Assembly (NCBI RefSeq): GCF_003236295.1
Contig: NZ_POTW01000038.1
Location: 1-54,053 of the forward strand
Length of the DNA: 54,053 bases
DNA from: Jiangella anatolica
Lineage (GTDB): Bacteria; Actinomycetota; Actinomycetes; Jiangellales; Jiangellaceae
Reading direction: 5' to 3'
In this document: positions 35,601 to 44,835 of the stretch, one piece after another
How positions within the stretch are numbered: the stretch's first letter is position 1
Layout of the letters: the number at the start of each line of letters is the position of its first letter
Made by a program: the position numbers and the translations under genes
The notes under the pieces: generated by a model
What the model was told of the DNA's origin: nothing
The model's database searches: none
The model's input: the letters and a program-made list of their open reading frames with translations, nothing else

Positions 35601-38471
35601 GTTCATCGGGTCCCAGGCCCACCAGTCGCCGGGCTCGATGAACCCGATGTTCTGGCCGCCGCCGAGGACGTCGCCGGTGGTCTCGCGCTGCACGCCCGGG
35701 TCACCACCCGACGTGGAGCCCTCCAGCCGGCCGGTCAGGTCGAAGTGCTCGGCCTCGCGCCGCTTCGGCTGCAGGACGAACACCTCCTGCCCGGTCAGCG
35801 GGCTGACGTTCGGCGCGCCGTTGTCGGTGTAGGTGAACGTGACGGTGCCGAAGATGTTCGCGCCGACGTGGCCCTCGTCGCCGGGCAGCGGGAACACGCC
35901 TTCGCAGCCGAAGTACTCGGCGTACTCGTGCGAGTGCTCATCGTGCCCGAGCGCCGGTTGGGTGACGATGCGCGGGCACTCGGCCTGGCCGTCCTCGGCG
36001 TCGGTGGCGCTCACCTCGTACCGGATCGTGTCGCCGAACTCGAAGAACCCGCCGTTCGGCGGCCACGCCACGTTGACGTCCGGCACGGTGTTGCCGGCCG
36101 CGATGTCGACGTTGGCGACGTCGGCCAGGCCGTCGGCGTCGGTGACGGTGAGCGCGACGGTGTAGTCGCCGGCCGTCGTGTAGGTGTACGACGCCTCCGG
36201 CTCGGTGGAGTCGGTGGTGCCGTCGCCGTCGAAGTCCCAGGCGTAGGTGATCGGGCCGCCCTCGGGGTCGATCGACGCGGAGCCGTCGAAGTCGACCGTG
36301 AGCGGGACCGGGCCGGACGTCGCGCTGGCGTCGATGCGCGCCACCGGCGCCCGGTCGCCCTGCACGTAGTCGATGCGGTAGACGCCGGAGTCGGCGTTGT
36401 TGCCGCCGAAGCCGCTGCCCCACTCGATCACGTACAACGCGCCGTCCGGGCCCCACTGCAGGGCGTGCGGCCGGGCGAACGGCCAGTCCGGGAGCACCGC
36501 GTTGATGTCGGTGACGTTCGAGCCGTCGGCGTTGAGCTGGAACGAGTACAGGTTGCCCTGGTTCCACTCACCGAAGATCGCCTTGCCGTCCCAGTACGCG
36601 GGCCACTTGCGGTCCGACACCAGGTCCGGGTCGTACCGGTAGACGCCGCCGGCCATCGGTGCGCCGCCGCCGCCGATCTCCGGGTACAGCGGGTTGGTGG
36701 AGTAGCCGTACCAGATCTCGGCCTGGATGGCGGCCGGCAGCTGGGTCAGGCCGGTGTTGTTCGGCGAGTTGTTCACCGGAGCGTCGCAGTTGAAGGCGGC
36801 GCCGGAGGCGTTGGTGGCGAAGTCGAAGTCGATGTACGGCGTGTTGTTGCCCACGCAGTACGGCCACCCGTAGAAGCCGGGCTGGTCGACGATGTTCCAC
36901 TCCACCCGGCCGTCCGGGCCGCGGCTGGGGTTCGCGCTGCCCGCGTCCGGTCCGTAGTCGGCGACCATGAGCTTGTTGGTCGCCGGGTCCAGGCCGATGC
37001 GGAACGGGTTGCGGAAGCCCATCGCGTAGATCTCCGGCCGGGTCTGCGCGGTGCCCGGCGCGAACAGGTTCCCCGCGGGGATCGTGTAGCCGCCGCCGTC
37101 GGACGGGGTGATGCGCAGCACCTTGCCGCTGAGGCTGTTGGTGTTGGCCGCCGTGCGCTGGGCGTCCCAGAGCGCCCGGCCGGGCCGCTCGTCGATCGGC
37201 GTGTAGCCGCTGGACGCGAACGGGTTCGTGTTGTCGCCGGTCGTGAGGTACAGGTTGCCGTCGTTGTCGAACTCCAGCGCGCCGCCGGCGTGGCAGCACT
37301 CGACCCGGTTCGTCGGCAACTCGATGACGACGGACTCGCTGGCCAGGTCCAGCGTCTCGCCGGTCAGGGTGAACCTCGACACCCGGTCGATCGCCTGTCC
37401 GCCCGCCGGGGCGTAGGTCAGGTAGATCCAGCCGTTGGTCGTGAAGTCCGGATCCAGCGCGATGCCCGTCAGGCCGAACTCCTGGCCGGTGTACACGCTG
37501 AGCGTGCCGACCGTCGTGGCCGACCCGTCCGGCCGGACCAGCCGGACCGCGCCGTTGCGGTCGATGTAGAAGACCCGCCCGTCGTCGGCGACCGCCAGCT
37601 CCATCGGGTTGCTGGTGGTGTCGTCGAGCGTGACCTTCTCGAAGCTGTCCGGGAGGCTGGCCGAGCAGTCGGCCGGCGTGGCGCCGGCGGCGGTCTCGAT
37701 GCCGCCGAGGAGCAGCTGCAGGAAGTTCGGGTCGGCGAAGGACTCCTGGGTGTGGCCGAGGCCGGTGTACCAGGAGCGGCCGCCGTCGAAGTTCTGACAC
37801 CAGGTGATCGGGTGGTCCGCGCCCATCGCGCCGGTGCCCGGCGAGTACGACTTCTCGTCCAGCGACGTCAGCACGTGCACCGTGCCGCGCGGGTTCGTCT
37901 GGTAGTTGTACCACTCGTCGAACCGGGACCAGAGCGGGTCCAGGTGCTGCGTCGACGGGTGTGCCGGGTCCTCCACCTTGACCGTCGCGGTCTGGTTCTG
38001 CGGGTGGTTGGCGAAGTAGGCGCCGACGAGCTGGCCGTACCACGGCCAGCTGTACTCGGTGTCGGACGCGGAGTGGACGCCGGCGTAGCCGCCGCCGGCC
38101 TGGATGTAGCGCTCGAACGCGGCCTGCTGGTCGGCGTTGAGCACGTCACCGGTGGTCGAGAGCCAGACGACGGCGTCGTACTGGGCGAGGTTGGCGTCGG
38201 TGAACGCCGCGGCGTCCTCCGTCGCGGTCACGTCGAAGTCGTGCTCGGCGCCCAGCTGCTGGATCGCGGCGATGCCGGCCGGGATCGAGTCGTGCCGGAA
38301 CCCCGCCGTCTTCGAGAACACCAGGACCGAGTAGCCGCCGTGGCCGGGGTGGGCCGCCGCCGGTGGCGCCATCGCGGCCACCGCGAGCGGCACCGTCGTC
38401 ACGACGGCGACACCTGCAGCCAATAATCGCCGCGCCCATCGGCGGGCGCGTTGCGTGGGATGACTCACCAC
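32664..38471 (-). CDS. Secreted ThuA / PQQ-type sugar dehydrogenase multidomain protein
   Basis: A 1935-residue exported protein. Order: signal peptide 1-40; ThuA domain about 46-265 (LVFSKTAGFRHDSI, GYAGVHSASDTE, TGLGHTQES); soluble-glucose-dehydrogenase-like propeller about 272-700 with vicinal cysteines in ECCHAGG (392-393) and LYLTTGDNTNPF; PKD about 710-790; a domain with LGHDEHSH (842); CBM6-like 905-1045 (IEPGDWWAWDP); second PKD to about 1130; two DUF1349/LamG-like domains (1137-1350, 1350-1550); two OmpL47-like repeats; an Ig-like domain; and a C-terminal FIMAH-like helical domain (about 1817-1900). GTG start with AAGGAGA upstream. It probably oxidises sugars while bound to polysaccharide; reaction unproven. 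Confidence 0.92.
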   Translation of the reverse strand: MVSHPTQRARRWARRLLAAGVAVVTTVPLAVAAMAPPAAAHPGHGGYSVLVFSKTAGFRHDSIPAGIAAIQQLGAEHDFDVTATEDAAAFTDANLAQYDAVVWLSTTGDVLNADQQAAFERYIQAGGGYAGVHSASDTEYSWPWYGQLVGAYFANHPQNQTATVKVEDPAHPSTQHLDPLWSRFDEWYNYQTNPRGTVHVLTSLDEKSYSPGTGAMGADHPITWCQNFDGGRSWYTGLGHTQESFADPNFLQLLLGGIETAAGATPADCSASLPDSFEKVTLDDTTSNPMELAVADDGRVFYIDRNGAVRLVRPDGSATTVGTLSVYTGQEFGLTGIALDPDFTTNGWIYLTYAPAGGQAIDRVSRFTLTGETLDLASESVVIELPTNRVECCHAGGALEFDNDGNLYLTTGDNTNPFASSGYTPIDERPGRALWDAQRTAANTNSLSGKVLRITPSDGGGYTIPAGNLFAPGTAQTRPEIYAMGFRNPFRIGLDPATNKLMVADYGPDAGSANPSRGPDGRVEWNIVDQPGFYGWPYCVGNNTPYIDFDFATNASGAAFNCDAPVNNSPNNTGLTQLPAAIQAEIWYGYSTNPLYPEIGGGGAPMAGGVYRYDPDLVSDRKWPAYWDGKAIFGEWNQGNLYSFQLNADGSNVTDINAVLPDWPFARPHALQWGPDGALYVIEWGSGFGGNNADSGVYRIDYVQGDRAPVARIDASATSGPVPLTVDFDGSASIDPEGGPITYAWDFDGDGTTDSTEPEASYTYTTAGDYTVALTVTDADGLADVANVDIAAGNTVPDVNVAWPPNGGFFEFGDTIRYEVSATDAEDGQAECPRIVTQPALGHDEHSHEYAEYFGCEGVFPLPGDEGHVGANIFGTVTFTYTDNGAPNVSPLTGQEVFVLQPKRREAEHFDLTGRLEGSTSGGDPGVQRETTGDVLGGGQNIGFIEPGDWWAWDPMNLTGIDSITLRAATPSGPSTVEVRTGSPDGPTVATINVTPTGAWQTYGDFTGTVSGETADDSGPLYFVNVSGGLNVNWIDFNGRGVTDNQRPDVEVTATPTSGTVPLDVDFTATATDPEGDDPLTYAWVFGDGGTASGATASHTYTEAGTYDATVTVTDARGAAATEHVTIEVEPVVVEPPVCLNGRSDGFDGTSLDRDRWTTVIRENQDLVVADGALVLPTTSTDIYGTNNTNTPNIVLQDLPDGPFTATAKLTMQAYRAYQQAGLIIYGDDDNYAKIVLEGRDTGTTNPAARIFQFIREENGAPNEVGESNTANLGAAYPDTVWVRYISDGTNLRAAYSADGVTFTEMPQTKSLAGITNPKIGLFALSGTGQPVTEVRFDSFHITPDDTATPAEPSDEFDGDVLDGCRWTVLRPDPAAYRVAGGKLEIDTADGDIYTGDTTPPPGNFMLQPAPEGDEWSIETLVDASALVEQYQQGGLIVYGDDDNYIKFDVVMDNPAGQALARRIELRSEVGAAIQDPQPQVTGLTQGVWHLRITRSGDTYTGAYSADGQTWTDLAEPVTNSVLSSGNARVGLFTIGTNQAAPKTVTFDHFRVVTETVDETPPTVAVTLDPAAPTGQNGWWTGPVSVTAVGTDDQGGEVALEYRIGGGDWTPYTGAVVVDADGEHALAFRGTDAAGNVSDPVPAAVKKDAVAPVTTATVTGSAPVSVTLAAADATSGVAATEWSLDGGAWTAYTGPVAVSGDGEHELAYRSTDAAGNVEDTKAVTVTVDGSAPVLSVTGVAHGQLYGDSQSLTVSWTATDNGPVTTTGTLDGQAIQSGGAIALHAIPLGLHELVVTATDAAGNETVQELVFFSTTSFSDMESLITQFQTAGQLTSQVAKDLQRSLATARRQEGMGREDRAVIALESFKSTVNAKVTDAGAKNTLLRDADAMILRLGGTPRQASAGVRANGGEALTGLGRLDGDPVRGDGEELPATE

Positions 38472-38567
38472 AGTCTCCTTCGACTGTCGGGAACGGATGA
38501 TGCGCTCCGTGCCCCGGGGTCGCCCCCGGTGTGTACTACTACTCGGCCCTGCGGGTGTCCTCTGTGT

Positions 38568-39761
38568 TCAGGCGGGTGCGGGAACCTCCGTCCACGCGCT
38601 GCCGGCGGCGGCGCTGTCCTCGACCGCGGCGAGGATGCGCTGCACCGCCAGCCCGTCGGCGAACGACGGCTCCGGGTCGCGGCCCTCGCCGATCGCCGTC
38701 AGCAGGTCGACGGCCTGGTGGGTGAACGCGTGCTCGTACCCGAGCCCGTGTCCGGCGGGCCACCAGGCGCTGACGTAGGGGTGGCTGGGCTCGGTGACCA
38801 GCACCCGCTTGAAGCCGGCCAGCCGGGCGTCCTCGGTGTTGTCGAAGACGTTGAGGACGTTCATGTCCTCGAAGTCGAACGCCAGGCTGCCCTTCGAGCC
38901 GTTGATCTCGATCCGGATCGCGTTCTTGCGGCCGGTCGCGAATCGGGTCGCCTCGAACGAGGCCACCGCTCCCCCGGTGAACCGGGCGAGGAACAGCGCG
39001 GTGTCGTCGACGGTGACAGGACCCTTCTCGGCGTTGGCCGCTGCGGAGCCGGCCAGCCCGGTGAAGGAGTCCGGGATCGGGCGCTCCTTGACGAACGTCT
39101 CCAGGATCGCGCTGACCCCGGTGATGCGCTCGCCGGTGATGAACTGCGTCAGGTCGATGATGTGCGCGCCGATGTCGCCCAGCGCGCCGGAGCCGGCCCG
39201 CTCCTTCTGCAACCGCCACGACAGCGGCGTGTCCGGGTCGGCGATCCAGTCCTGCAGGTACTGCGCGCGGACGTGGTGCAGCTGCCCGAACCGGCCCTCG
39301 GCCACCAGCTGCCGGGCCAGCGAGATCGCCGGCACCCGGCGGTAGGTGAAGCCGACCAGGCTGCGCACCCCCGACTCCGCCGCCTTCTCCGCGGCCGCGA
39401 CCATCGCCTCGGCCTCGGCGACCGTGTTGGCCAGCGGTTTCTCGCAGAGCACGTGCTTGCCGGCCTCGAGGGCCGCGATCGCGATCTCGGCGTGCGTGTC
39501 GCCGGGCGTGCACACGTCGACGAGTCCGACGTCGTCGCGTGCGACGAGCCGCCGCCAGTCCGTCTCGACGCTCTCCCACCCGAAGCGTCTGGCGACGTCG
39601 CGGGCCGCGTCGGCGTTCCGCCCGCCCAGTGCCCGCAGCACCGGGACGACCGGCACGTCGAAGAAGCTCGTCGCGTTCCGCCAGGCCTGGGAGTGGGCCG
39701 CCCCCATGAATGCGTAGCCCACCATCCCAACGCCGAGAGTCGGCGTGTCGTCAACCGTCAT
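38568..39761 (-). CDS. Gfo/Idh/MocA-family oxidoreductase
   Basis: A 397-residue NAD(P)-dependent sugar oxidoreductase. The Rossmann fold opens with VGMVGYAFMGAAHSQAWRN; VDVCTPGDTHAEIAIAALEAG and the catalytic EKPLANT follow. GALGDIGAHIIDLTQFITGE carries the conserved Asp/His pair. Relatives oxidise sugars or inositols at a ring carbon, often to 3-keto forms. A related protein (ThuB) partners ThuA in rhizobial trehalose use, and here the gene is directly upstream of the ThuA-domain gene on the same strand, 96 bases away. No signal peptide, so it acts inside the cell. Confidence 0.93.
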   Translation of the reverse strand: MTVDDTPTLGVGMVGYAFMGAAHSQAWRNATSFFDVPVVPVLRALGGRNADAARDVARRFGWESVETDWRRLVARDDVGLVDVCTPGDTHAEIAIAALEAGKHVLCEKPLANTVAEAEAMVAAAEKAAESGVRSLVGFTYRRVPAISLARQLVAEGRFGQLHHVRAQYLQDWIADPDTPLSWRLQKERAGSGALGDIGAHIIDLTQFITGERITGVSAILETFVKERPIPDSFTGLAGSAAANAEKGPVTVDDTALFLARFTGGAVASFEATRFATGRKNAIRIEINGSKGSLAFDFEDMNVLNVFDNTEDARLAGFKRVLVTEPSHPYVSAWWPAGHGLGYEHAFTHQAVDLLTAIGEGRDPEPSFADGLAVQRILAAVEDSAAAGSAWTEVPAPA

Positions 39762-39807
39762 CTGTCGTGCCTTCCGTTGAATGCCCCCGTTGGTGACGGG
39801 CGAGACG

Positions 39808-39835
39808 GTGGCGGGGCCGGCGCCGGCCCCGCCAC
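39808..39835 (-). terminator. Perfect 28-bp palindrome after the binding-protein gene
   Basis: GTGGCGGGGCCGGC is followed at once by its exact complement; flanking bases extend the pairing imperfectly. It lies 22 bases downstream of the SBP stop and 46 bases upstream of the oxidoreductase start. It would reduce or stop read-through from the ABC operon. Confidence 0.65.
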
Positions 39836-39857
39836 GCTCGTCCGTCCTAGGACGTGG

Positions 39858-40925
39858 TCAGGACTCGAAGCCCAGGTGCAGGTAGTCCTCGACGTTGTCG
39901 ATGTTGACGACCGGCGCGTTGAGCACGATGCGCCGCGGCACCTCCACCTGGACCAGGTCCGACATGCCCTTGTTCTGCGCGATCAGCCGGGCCAGCCGGA
40001 TGCCGTCCGCGGCCTGCGTCGGCGGGTAGAGGATGGTCGCCTCCATCTCGCCGTCCTGGATCCACTGCATCGCGTTGGCCGAGCCGGCGCCGCCGATGAA
40101 GAAGAACTCGTCGCGGCCGGCGTTGTCGAAGGCCTGCTTCACACCGACGCCCTGGTCGTCGTCGTGGTTCCAGATGATGTCGATCTCCGGCGCGGCCTGC
40201 AGCAGGTTCGCGGCCTGCTCCTCGCCGGACTCGACGGTGAACTCGGCGGCGACCCGGTTGTCGACGGTCTGCCCGCAGGCCTCGAGCGCCTCGGCGAAGC
40301 CCCGCGAGCGGTCCTGGGTCAGCGGCAGCGAGTCGATGCCGGCGATCTCGGCGATCACCGGGTCCTGGATGTCGTTGTCCTCGATCAGCTGGCACGCGTA
40401 GGTGCCGGCCGAGATGCCCATGCCGTGGTTGTCGCCGAGGATCGTGGCGCGGGCGGCGAACGGGCTGGAGAACTCGCGGTCGACGTTGATGACCGGGATG
40501 CCGGCCTCCATGGCGCGGATGGCCACCTCGGTGAGCTGAGCGCCGTCGGTGGGCAGCAGCACGATCGCGTCGACGCCCTCGTTGATGAACGTCTCGATCT
40601 GGCTGATCTGCAGGTTGGCGTCGTTGGTGCCCTCGGCGGTGCGCAGCTCGATGTCGTCGTAGCTCTCGGCCTCGGCGATGGCCGAGTCGTTGACGGCGGC
40701 CAGCCAGCCGTGGTCGGCCTCCGGCCCGGAGAAGCCGATGACGACGGTCTCGCCCGGCTCGTCGTTGCCGCTCCCACCGCCGTCGCCGCCGGTCTCCTCG
40801 GCCGCCGGCTGGTCCTCCTCCTCCGGCTCGTTGCTGGTGCAGCCCACCACGAAGGCCCCGGCCGCGAACACGGCGACCGTGGACGTCAGTAACCGGCGGT
40901 ACGGCCGATTCGTGCGTACGGACAT
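39858..40925 (-). CDS. Ribose-type sugar ABC transporter substrate-binding lipoprotein
   Basis: A 355-residue periplasmic-binding-4-family protein. The signal peptide ends at the lipobox VVGC (Cys29), with an acidic linker after it. VVIGFSGPEADHGWLAAVND, INEGVDAIVLLPTDG, GIPVINVDREF and WNHDDDQGVGVKQAF are typical of ribose, xylose or inositol binders. The ATG has GAGGAGAGA upstream. It follows the permease gene by 84 bases, with a small hairpin between that may let the binding protein be made at a different level. Confidence 0.92.
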   Translation of the reverse strand: MSVRTNRPYRRLLTSTVAVFAAGAFVVGCTSNEPEEEDQPAAEETGGDGGGSGNDEPGETVVIGFSGPEADHGWLAAVNDSAIAEAESYDDIELRTAEGTNDANLQISQIETFINEGVDAIVLLPTDGAQLTEVAIRAMEAGIPVINVDREFSSPFAARATILGDNHGMGISAGTYACQLIEDNDIQDPVIAEIAGIDSLPLTQDRSRGFAEALEACGQTVDNRVAAEFTVESGEEQAANLLQAAPEIDIIWNHDDDQGVGVKQAFDNAGRDEFFFIGGAGSANAMQWIQDGEMEATILYPPTQAADGIRLARLIAQNKGMSDLVQVEVPRRIVLNAPVVNIDNVEDYLHLGFES

Positions 40926-41009
40926 GGGTCTCTCCTCGTCTTTGATTCGGTCCCGGACTGCCCGTCCGGAGGGTGCGCTCTCTTGGGGGGTGGGTTCGGG
41001 AGGGGGACG

Positions 41010-42080
41010 CTAGGTCGAGTCGCTGCTGCGGACCGCGACCCGCTGCTGGAGCAGGACGGCGACCACGATGATCGCGCCCTTCGCGACCGCCTGGGTGGAG
41101 CTGTCGAGGTTGTTCAGCGTGAACACGTTCGTCAGCGTCTGGAAGATCAGCACGCCGAAGACGGTGCCGACGATGGTGCCGCGACCGCCGGTGAGCAGCG
41201 TCCCGCCGATGACGACGGCGGCGATCGCGTCCAGCTCGTACAGCTGGCCGTGCGTCCCGCTGCCGGTGCCGGTGCGGGCGGTCAGCATGATCCCGGCGAT
41301 GCCGCAGGCCAGCCCCAGCACGACGTACAGCAGGACGGTGTGCCGCTTGACCGCGATGCCGGCCAGCCGGGCCGCCGTCGCGTTGCCGCCGACGGCGATG
41401 GTGCGCCGGCCGAACGTGGTGCGGTTGAGCAGCACCCAGCCGATGGCGGAGACGACGGCGAAGATCCAGATCAGCACCGAGATGCCGAGGAGTTCGCCGT
41501 TGATGGTGTCGACCAGCTCGCGGACGTCCACGAGCTGGGTGCGCTGCTCGGAGATGATCTCGGCCAGGCCGCGGGCGGCGGCGAACATCGCCAGCGTGGC
41601 GATGAACGGCGCCATGCGCCCGTACGCCACGAGGACGCCGTTGATCAGCCCGCAGCCGACGCCGACGGCGCAGGCGACGAACACCATGAGCAGCCAGTGG
41701 GTGTCCTCGGCCATGGTCTGGGTGGCCAGCGTGGTGGCCCATACCGACGAGAGCGCGACGATGGCGCCGACCGAGAGGTCGATGCCGCCGCCGATGATCA
41801 CGAAGGTCATGCCGATGCTGACCACGCCGATGATGGAGGCGAACCGCAGGATCGTCACCATGTTGTCGGTGTCGACGAAGCGGTCGCCGGCGGTGATGGC
41901 GCCCACGGCGCACAGCACGAGCAGCGCGATGATGAGGCCGAGGTTCCGGCCGACCGGGCTGCTCATGAACCGGACGAAGCCGGACTGGGTCTCGCCCTCG
42001 GCCGCGGCGGCCGCCTCGATGCGGCGGTGCTCGTCGGCGGGCGGGGTGGCCGGCGGTGCGGCCGGAGTCTGCTCGCTCAC
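41010..42080 (-). CDS. Ribose-type sugar ABC transporter permease (RbsC-like)
   Basis: A 356-residue membrane protein with about eight to ten hydrophobic segments after a 50-residue cytoplasmic N-terminus. GMTFVIIGGGIDLSVGAIVA (about 103-122) is the signature of the RbsC/XylH family, and GGNATAARLAGI and AVVIGGTLLTGGRGT are also conserved. It starts at a GTG overlapping the ATPase stop, with GGAAGGGAG upstream, so ATPase and permease are coupled. Confidence 0.92.
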   Translation of the reverse strand: MSEQTPAAPPATPPADEHRRIEAAAAAEGETQSGFVRFMSSPVGRNLGLIIALLVLCAVGAITAGDRFVDTDNMVTILRFASIIGVVSIGMTFVIIGGGIDLSVGAIVALSSVWATTLATQTMAEDTHWLLMVFVACAVGVGCGLINGVLVAYGRMAPFIATLAMFAAARGLAEIISEQRTQLVDVRELVDTINGELLGISVLIWIFAVVSAIGWVLLNRTTFGRRTIAVGGNATAARLAGIAVKRHTVLLYVVLGLACGIAGIMLTARTGTGSGTHGQLYELDAIAAVVIGGTLLTGGRGTIVGTVFGVLIFQTLTNVFTLNNLDSSTQAVAKGAIIVVAVLLQQRVAVRSSDST

Positions 42081-43582
42081 GCTGCGCTCCCTTCCATGAC
42101 CAGGTCGAGGACCCGGTGCTCGTCGATGTCGTCGGCCGGCCCGGTGTGCACGACGACCCCGTCCCGCAGGACCAGCACCCGGTCGGCCAGGCCGAGCACC
42201 TCGGGGACCTCACTGCTGACCAGGACGACGGCCACACCCTCGTCGGCGAGCCGGCGGACGAGCGCGTAGATCTCGCTGCGCGCCCCCACGTCGACTCCTC
42301 GGGTCGGCTCGTCCAGCAGCAGCACCCGGCAGTCCCGGAGCAGCCACCGGGCGAGGACGACCTTCTGCTGGTTGCCGCCGGACAGGGTGCGGACGGCGCG
42401 GTCGACGTCGGCGGGGCGGACGTCGAGCGCCTTGATGTGCTCGGTGGCGGCGCGCTTCTCGCCGCCGCGGTTGAGGAACCCGCCGCGGGCGAACCGTGAC
42501 ATCGACGCGATGCTGACGTTGCGGTAGATGGCCTCGTCGAGCAGCAGGCCCTGGCTCTTGCGCTCCTCCGGGCAGAGCCCGACGCCGGCGCCGACGGCGG
42601 CCCGGACGTGCCCGTTGCGCAGCGTCTTGCCGTCGACGGTGACGGTGCCGGTGGTCGCCCTGCGGGCGCCGTAGATGGTCTCCAGGATCTCCGAGCGGCC
42701 GGAGCCGACCAGCCCGGCCAGCCCGACGATCTCGCCGGCCCGGACGTCGAAGTCGACGCCGCTGAACGCCTTGCCGGAGGAGAGGTCGCGGACCGCGAGC
42801 ACGACCGCCCCGTCACCGTCGCGGGACTGCCGCTGCGGGAACACGTACTCGATGTCGCGGCCGGTCATCCGGCGGGTGAGCTCGCGGGTCGGTGTGTCGC
42901 GGGCGGGCAGGCCGGTGGCGACGGTGCGGCCGTCCTTGAGGACGGTGACGCGGTCGCCGATCTGGCGGATCTCCTCCAGCCGGTGCGAGATGTAGACGAC
43001 GGCGACACCGTCGGCCGTGAGGTCGCGGATGACCTTGAACAGCCGAGCGACCTCCTCCTGGTCGAGCACCGCCGACGGCTCGTCCATGACGATCAGCTTG
43101 ACGTCGTGGGAGAGCGCCCGCGCCATGCTGACGATCTGCTGGCCGGCCGCCGACAGCGTGCCGACCTCGCGGCGCGGCGAGATCTCCGGGTGGCCGAGCC
43201 GGGCCAGCAGCGCCGCGGCCTGCTTCTGCGTGTCGCCGCGGTGGGCGAAGCCGGCAGTGGACAGCTCGTGGCCGAGGTAGATGTTCTCGGCGACGGAGAG
43301 GCCGTCGACGAGGTCGAGCTCCTGGTAGATGGTGGCGATGCCGTGTTTCATCGCCGCGAGCGGCGTGGTGAGCCGGATCTCCTCGCCCTGCCAGCGGATC
43401 TCGCCCTCGTCCGGCTGGTGCGCGCCGGCCAGCACCTTGATCAGCGTGGACTTGCCGGCGCCGTTCTGGCCGAGCAGGCAGTGCACCTCGCCGGCGCGGA
43501 CCTCCAGGTCGACGCCGTCGAGGGCCCGGACGCCGGGGAAGACCTTGACGATGCCGGTCATCTGCAGCAGCGGGTCGCTCAC
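42077..43582 (-). CDS. Sugar ABC transporter ATPase with two nucleotide-binding domains (RbsA-like)
   Basis: A 501-residue duplicated ATPase. The first half has Walker A GQNGAGKST (about 39-47), the signature LSAAGQQIVSMARAL and Walker B LIVMDEPSA. The second half has a degenerate Walker A (GLVGSGRSE), an intact LSGGNQQKVVLARWL and Walker B VLLLDEPTRGVDVG. This is the usual asymmetric layout of RbsA/XylG/MglA proteins. The GTG start at 43582 overlaps the ROK gene stop and has GGAGG upstream. It powers the adjacent permease and so this importer is self-contained, unlike the operon at 1.5-6.4 kb. Confidence 0.95.
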   Translation of the reverse strand: MSDPLLQMTGIVKVFPGVRALDGVDLEVRAGEVHCLLGQNGAGKSTLIKVLAGAHQPDEGEIRWQGEEIRLTTPLAAMKHGIATIYQELDLVDGLSVAENIYLGHELSTAGFAHRGDTQKQAAALLARLGHPEISPRREVGTLSAAGQQIVSMARALSHDVKLIVMDEPSAVLDQEEVARLFKVIRDLTADGVAVVYISHRLEEIRQIGDRVTVLKDGRTVATGLPARDTPTRELTRRMTGRDIEYVFPQRQSRDGDGAVVLAVRDLSSGKAFSGVDFDVRAGEIVGLAGLVGSGRSEILETIYGARRATTGTVTVDGKTLRNGHVRAAVGAGVGLCPEERKSQGLLLDEAIYRNVSIASMSRFARGGFLNRGGEKRAATEHIKALDVRPADVDRAVRTLSGGNQQKVVLARWLLRDCRVLLLDEPTRGVDVGARSEIYALVRRLADEGVAVVLVSSEVPEVLGLADRVLVLRDGVVVHTGPADDIDEHRVLDLVMEGSAA

Positions 43583-44835
43583 GCCATACCTCCGGGAAGT
43601 GGGGTCGGGACGGTGGCTACGGCCACGGATGCGGGGTCGGTGAAGACGGCCTCCAGCGCCACGTGCGCGCCGCCGCGGCAGGCAGCGGTGAACCCGAGTG
43701 CGGACAGCTCGATCCGGCAGCCGCCACGGGCCGGCGCGACGACCCGCTTGTCCAGCTCGGTCTCCATGGCCGGCAGGAAGAACTCGCCGAGGGCGGCGAA
43801 GTAGCCGCCGAGCACGATCACCCGCGGGTTGAACAGGTTGACGAGGATGGCCACGCCCAGCCCGAGCGCGGTGCCGACCGCCTCGATGCCACGCAGCGTC
43901 CGCCCGTCGCCGAGCGCGGCCCGGCGGCGGATCTCGGCCAGCCGCACCTCCAGGTCGACCGACGGGTCGGTGACCGGGTCGTCCTTGTCGGCCACCTCGC
44001 GCAGCAGCGCCGCCAGACCGACCGAGGCCTCCCAGCAGCCGAGCTTGCCGCAGCCGCAGCGGTGCGCCGGGTCGCCGATCGGCATGTGCCCGATCTCGCC
44101 GCCGTAGCCCTCGGTGCCGCGCAGCAGCACGCCGTCGGAGATGACGCCGCCGCCGACGCCGGTCTCGCCGGTGACGTAGACGAGGTCGGCGGTGCCGGCC
44201 GAGGCGCCCATCGCGGACTCGGCCAGCGCGCTGAGGTTGGCGTCGTTCTCGACCCGGATGGCCGTGACCGGGCCGGGCAGCCGCGCGACCAACTCGTCGG
44301 CGATGCGTACCTCGCGCCAGCCGATGTTCGGCGCGTGCCGCAGCACGCCGGGCGCGGTCTCGACCATGCCCGGGATGCCGACGGTGATGCCGGCGATGTC
44401 GTGCCCTGTGGCCGCGGCGTCGTCGGCGGCGGCCGCGATGGCGACGGCCAGCTCGTCCAGCGTCTTCTCCACGCCCAGTCGCGGCACGTCCAGCGGGGTG
44501 CGCACGTAGCGCACCTCCTCGCCGCGCAGGTCCAGCACGAGGACGGCGACGTAGTCGACGTTGACCTCGGCGCCCAGGCCGCAGACCCGCCCGTCGATCT
44601 CGACCGTCTGGCCGGGCCGGCCCACCCCGCCGCCGCGTTCGACGTCGCCGTCGCGGACCAGGCCCAGCTCGGCCAGCTCGGCGACCAGGCTGGAGACGGT
44701 GGCCTTGTTCAGTCCGGTGTCGGCGGCGATGCGGGCCCGCGAGCGCGGCCCGTGGTCGCGCAGGTCGCGCAGCACCATCGCGAGGTTGTGCCGGCGCAGG
44801 AACACCTGATCGGCGGGCGCGGACGTGTCCGTCAT
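43579..44835 (-). CDS. ROK-family transcriptional regulator of the ribose-type ABC operon
   Basis: A 418-residue repressor. The winged HTH (ARIAADTGLNKATVSSLVAE, about 34-53) is followed by a ROK sugar-kinase-like domain with AGITVGIPGMVET, GETGVGGGV, the zinc motif CGCGKLGCWE and VNLFNPRVIVLGG. I chose the ATG at 44835 with GAGAGGGGG upstream; an ATG at 44865 is also in frame. It is the first gene of the unit ROK-ATPase-permease-SBP with overlapping start and stop codons, so it likely autoregulates and controls sugar import. Confidence 0.92.
   Translation of the reverse strand: MTDTSAPADQVFLRRHNLAMVLRDLRDHGPRSRARIAADTGLNKATVSSLVAELAELGLVRDGDVERGGGVGRPGQTVEIDGRVCGLGAEVNVDYVAVLVLDLRGEEVRYVRTPLDVPRLGVEKTLDELAVAIAAAADDAAATGHDIAGITVGIPGMVETAPGVLRHAPNIGWREVRIADELVARLPGPVTAIRVENDANLSALAESAMGASAGTADLVYVTGETGVGGGVISDGVLLRGTEGYGGEIGHMPIGDPAHRCGCGKLGCWEASVGLAALLREVADKDDPVTDPSVDLEVRLAEIRRRAALGDGRTLRGIEAVGTALGLGVAILVNLFNPRVIVLGGYFAALGEFFLPAMETELDKRVVAPARGGCRIELSALGFTAACRGGAHVALEAVFTDPASVAVATVPTPLPGGMA

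Noticed and set aside
33102-38426. A 1774-codon open frame on the plus strand opposite the ThuA gene
   Set aside because: It mirrors a real gene in very GC-rich DNA, has low-complexity Arg/Val/Gly/Asp composition and no domain. It is an antisense artefact of codon bias.
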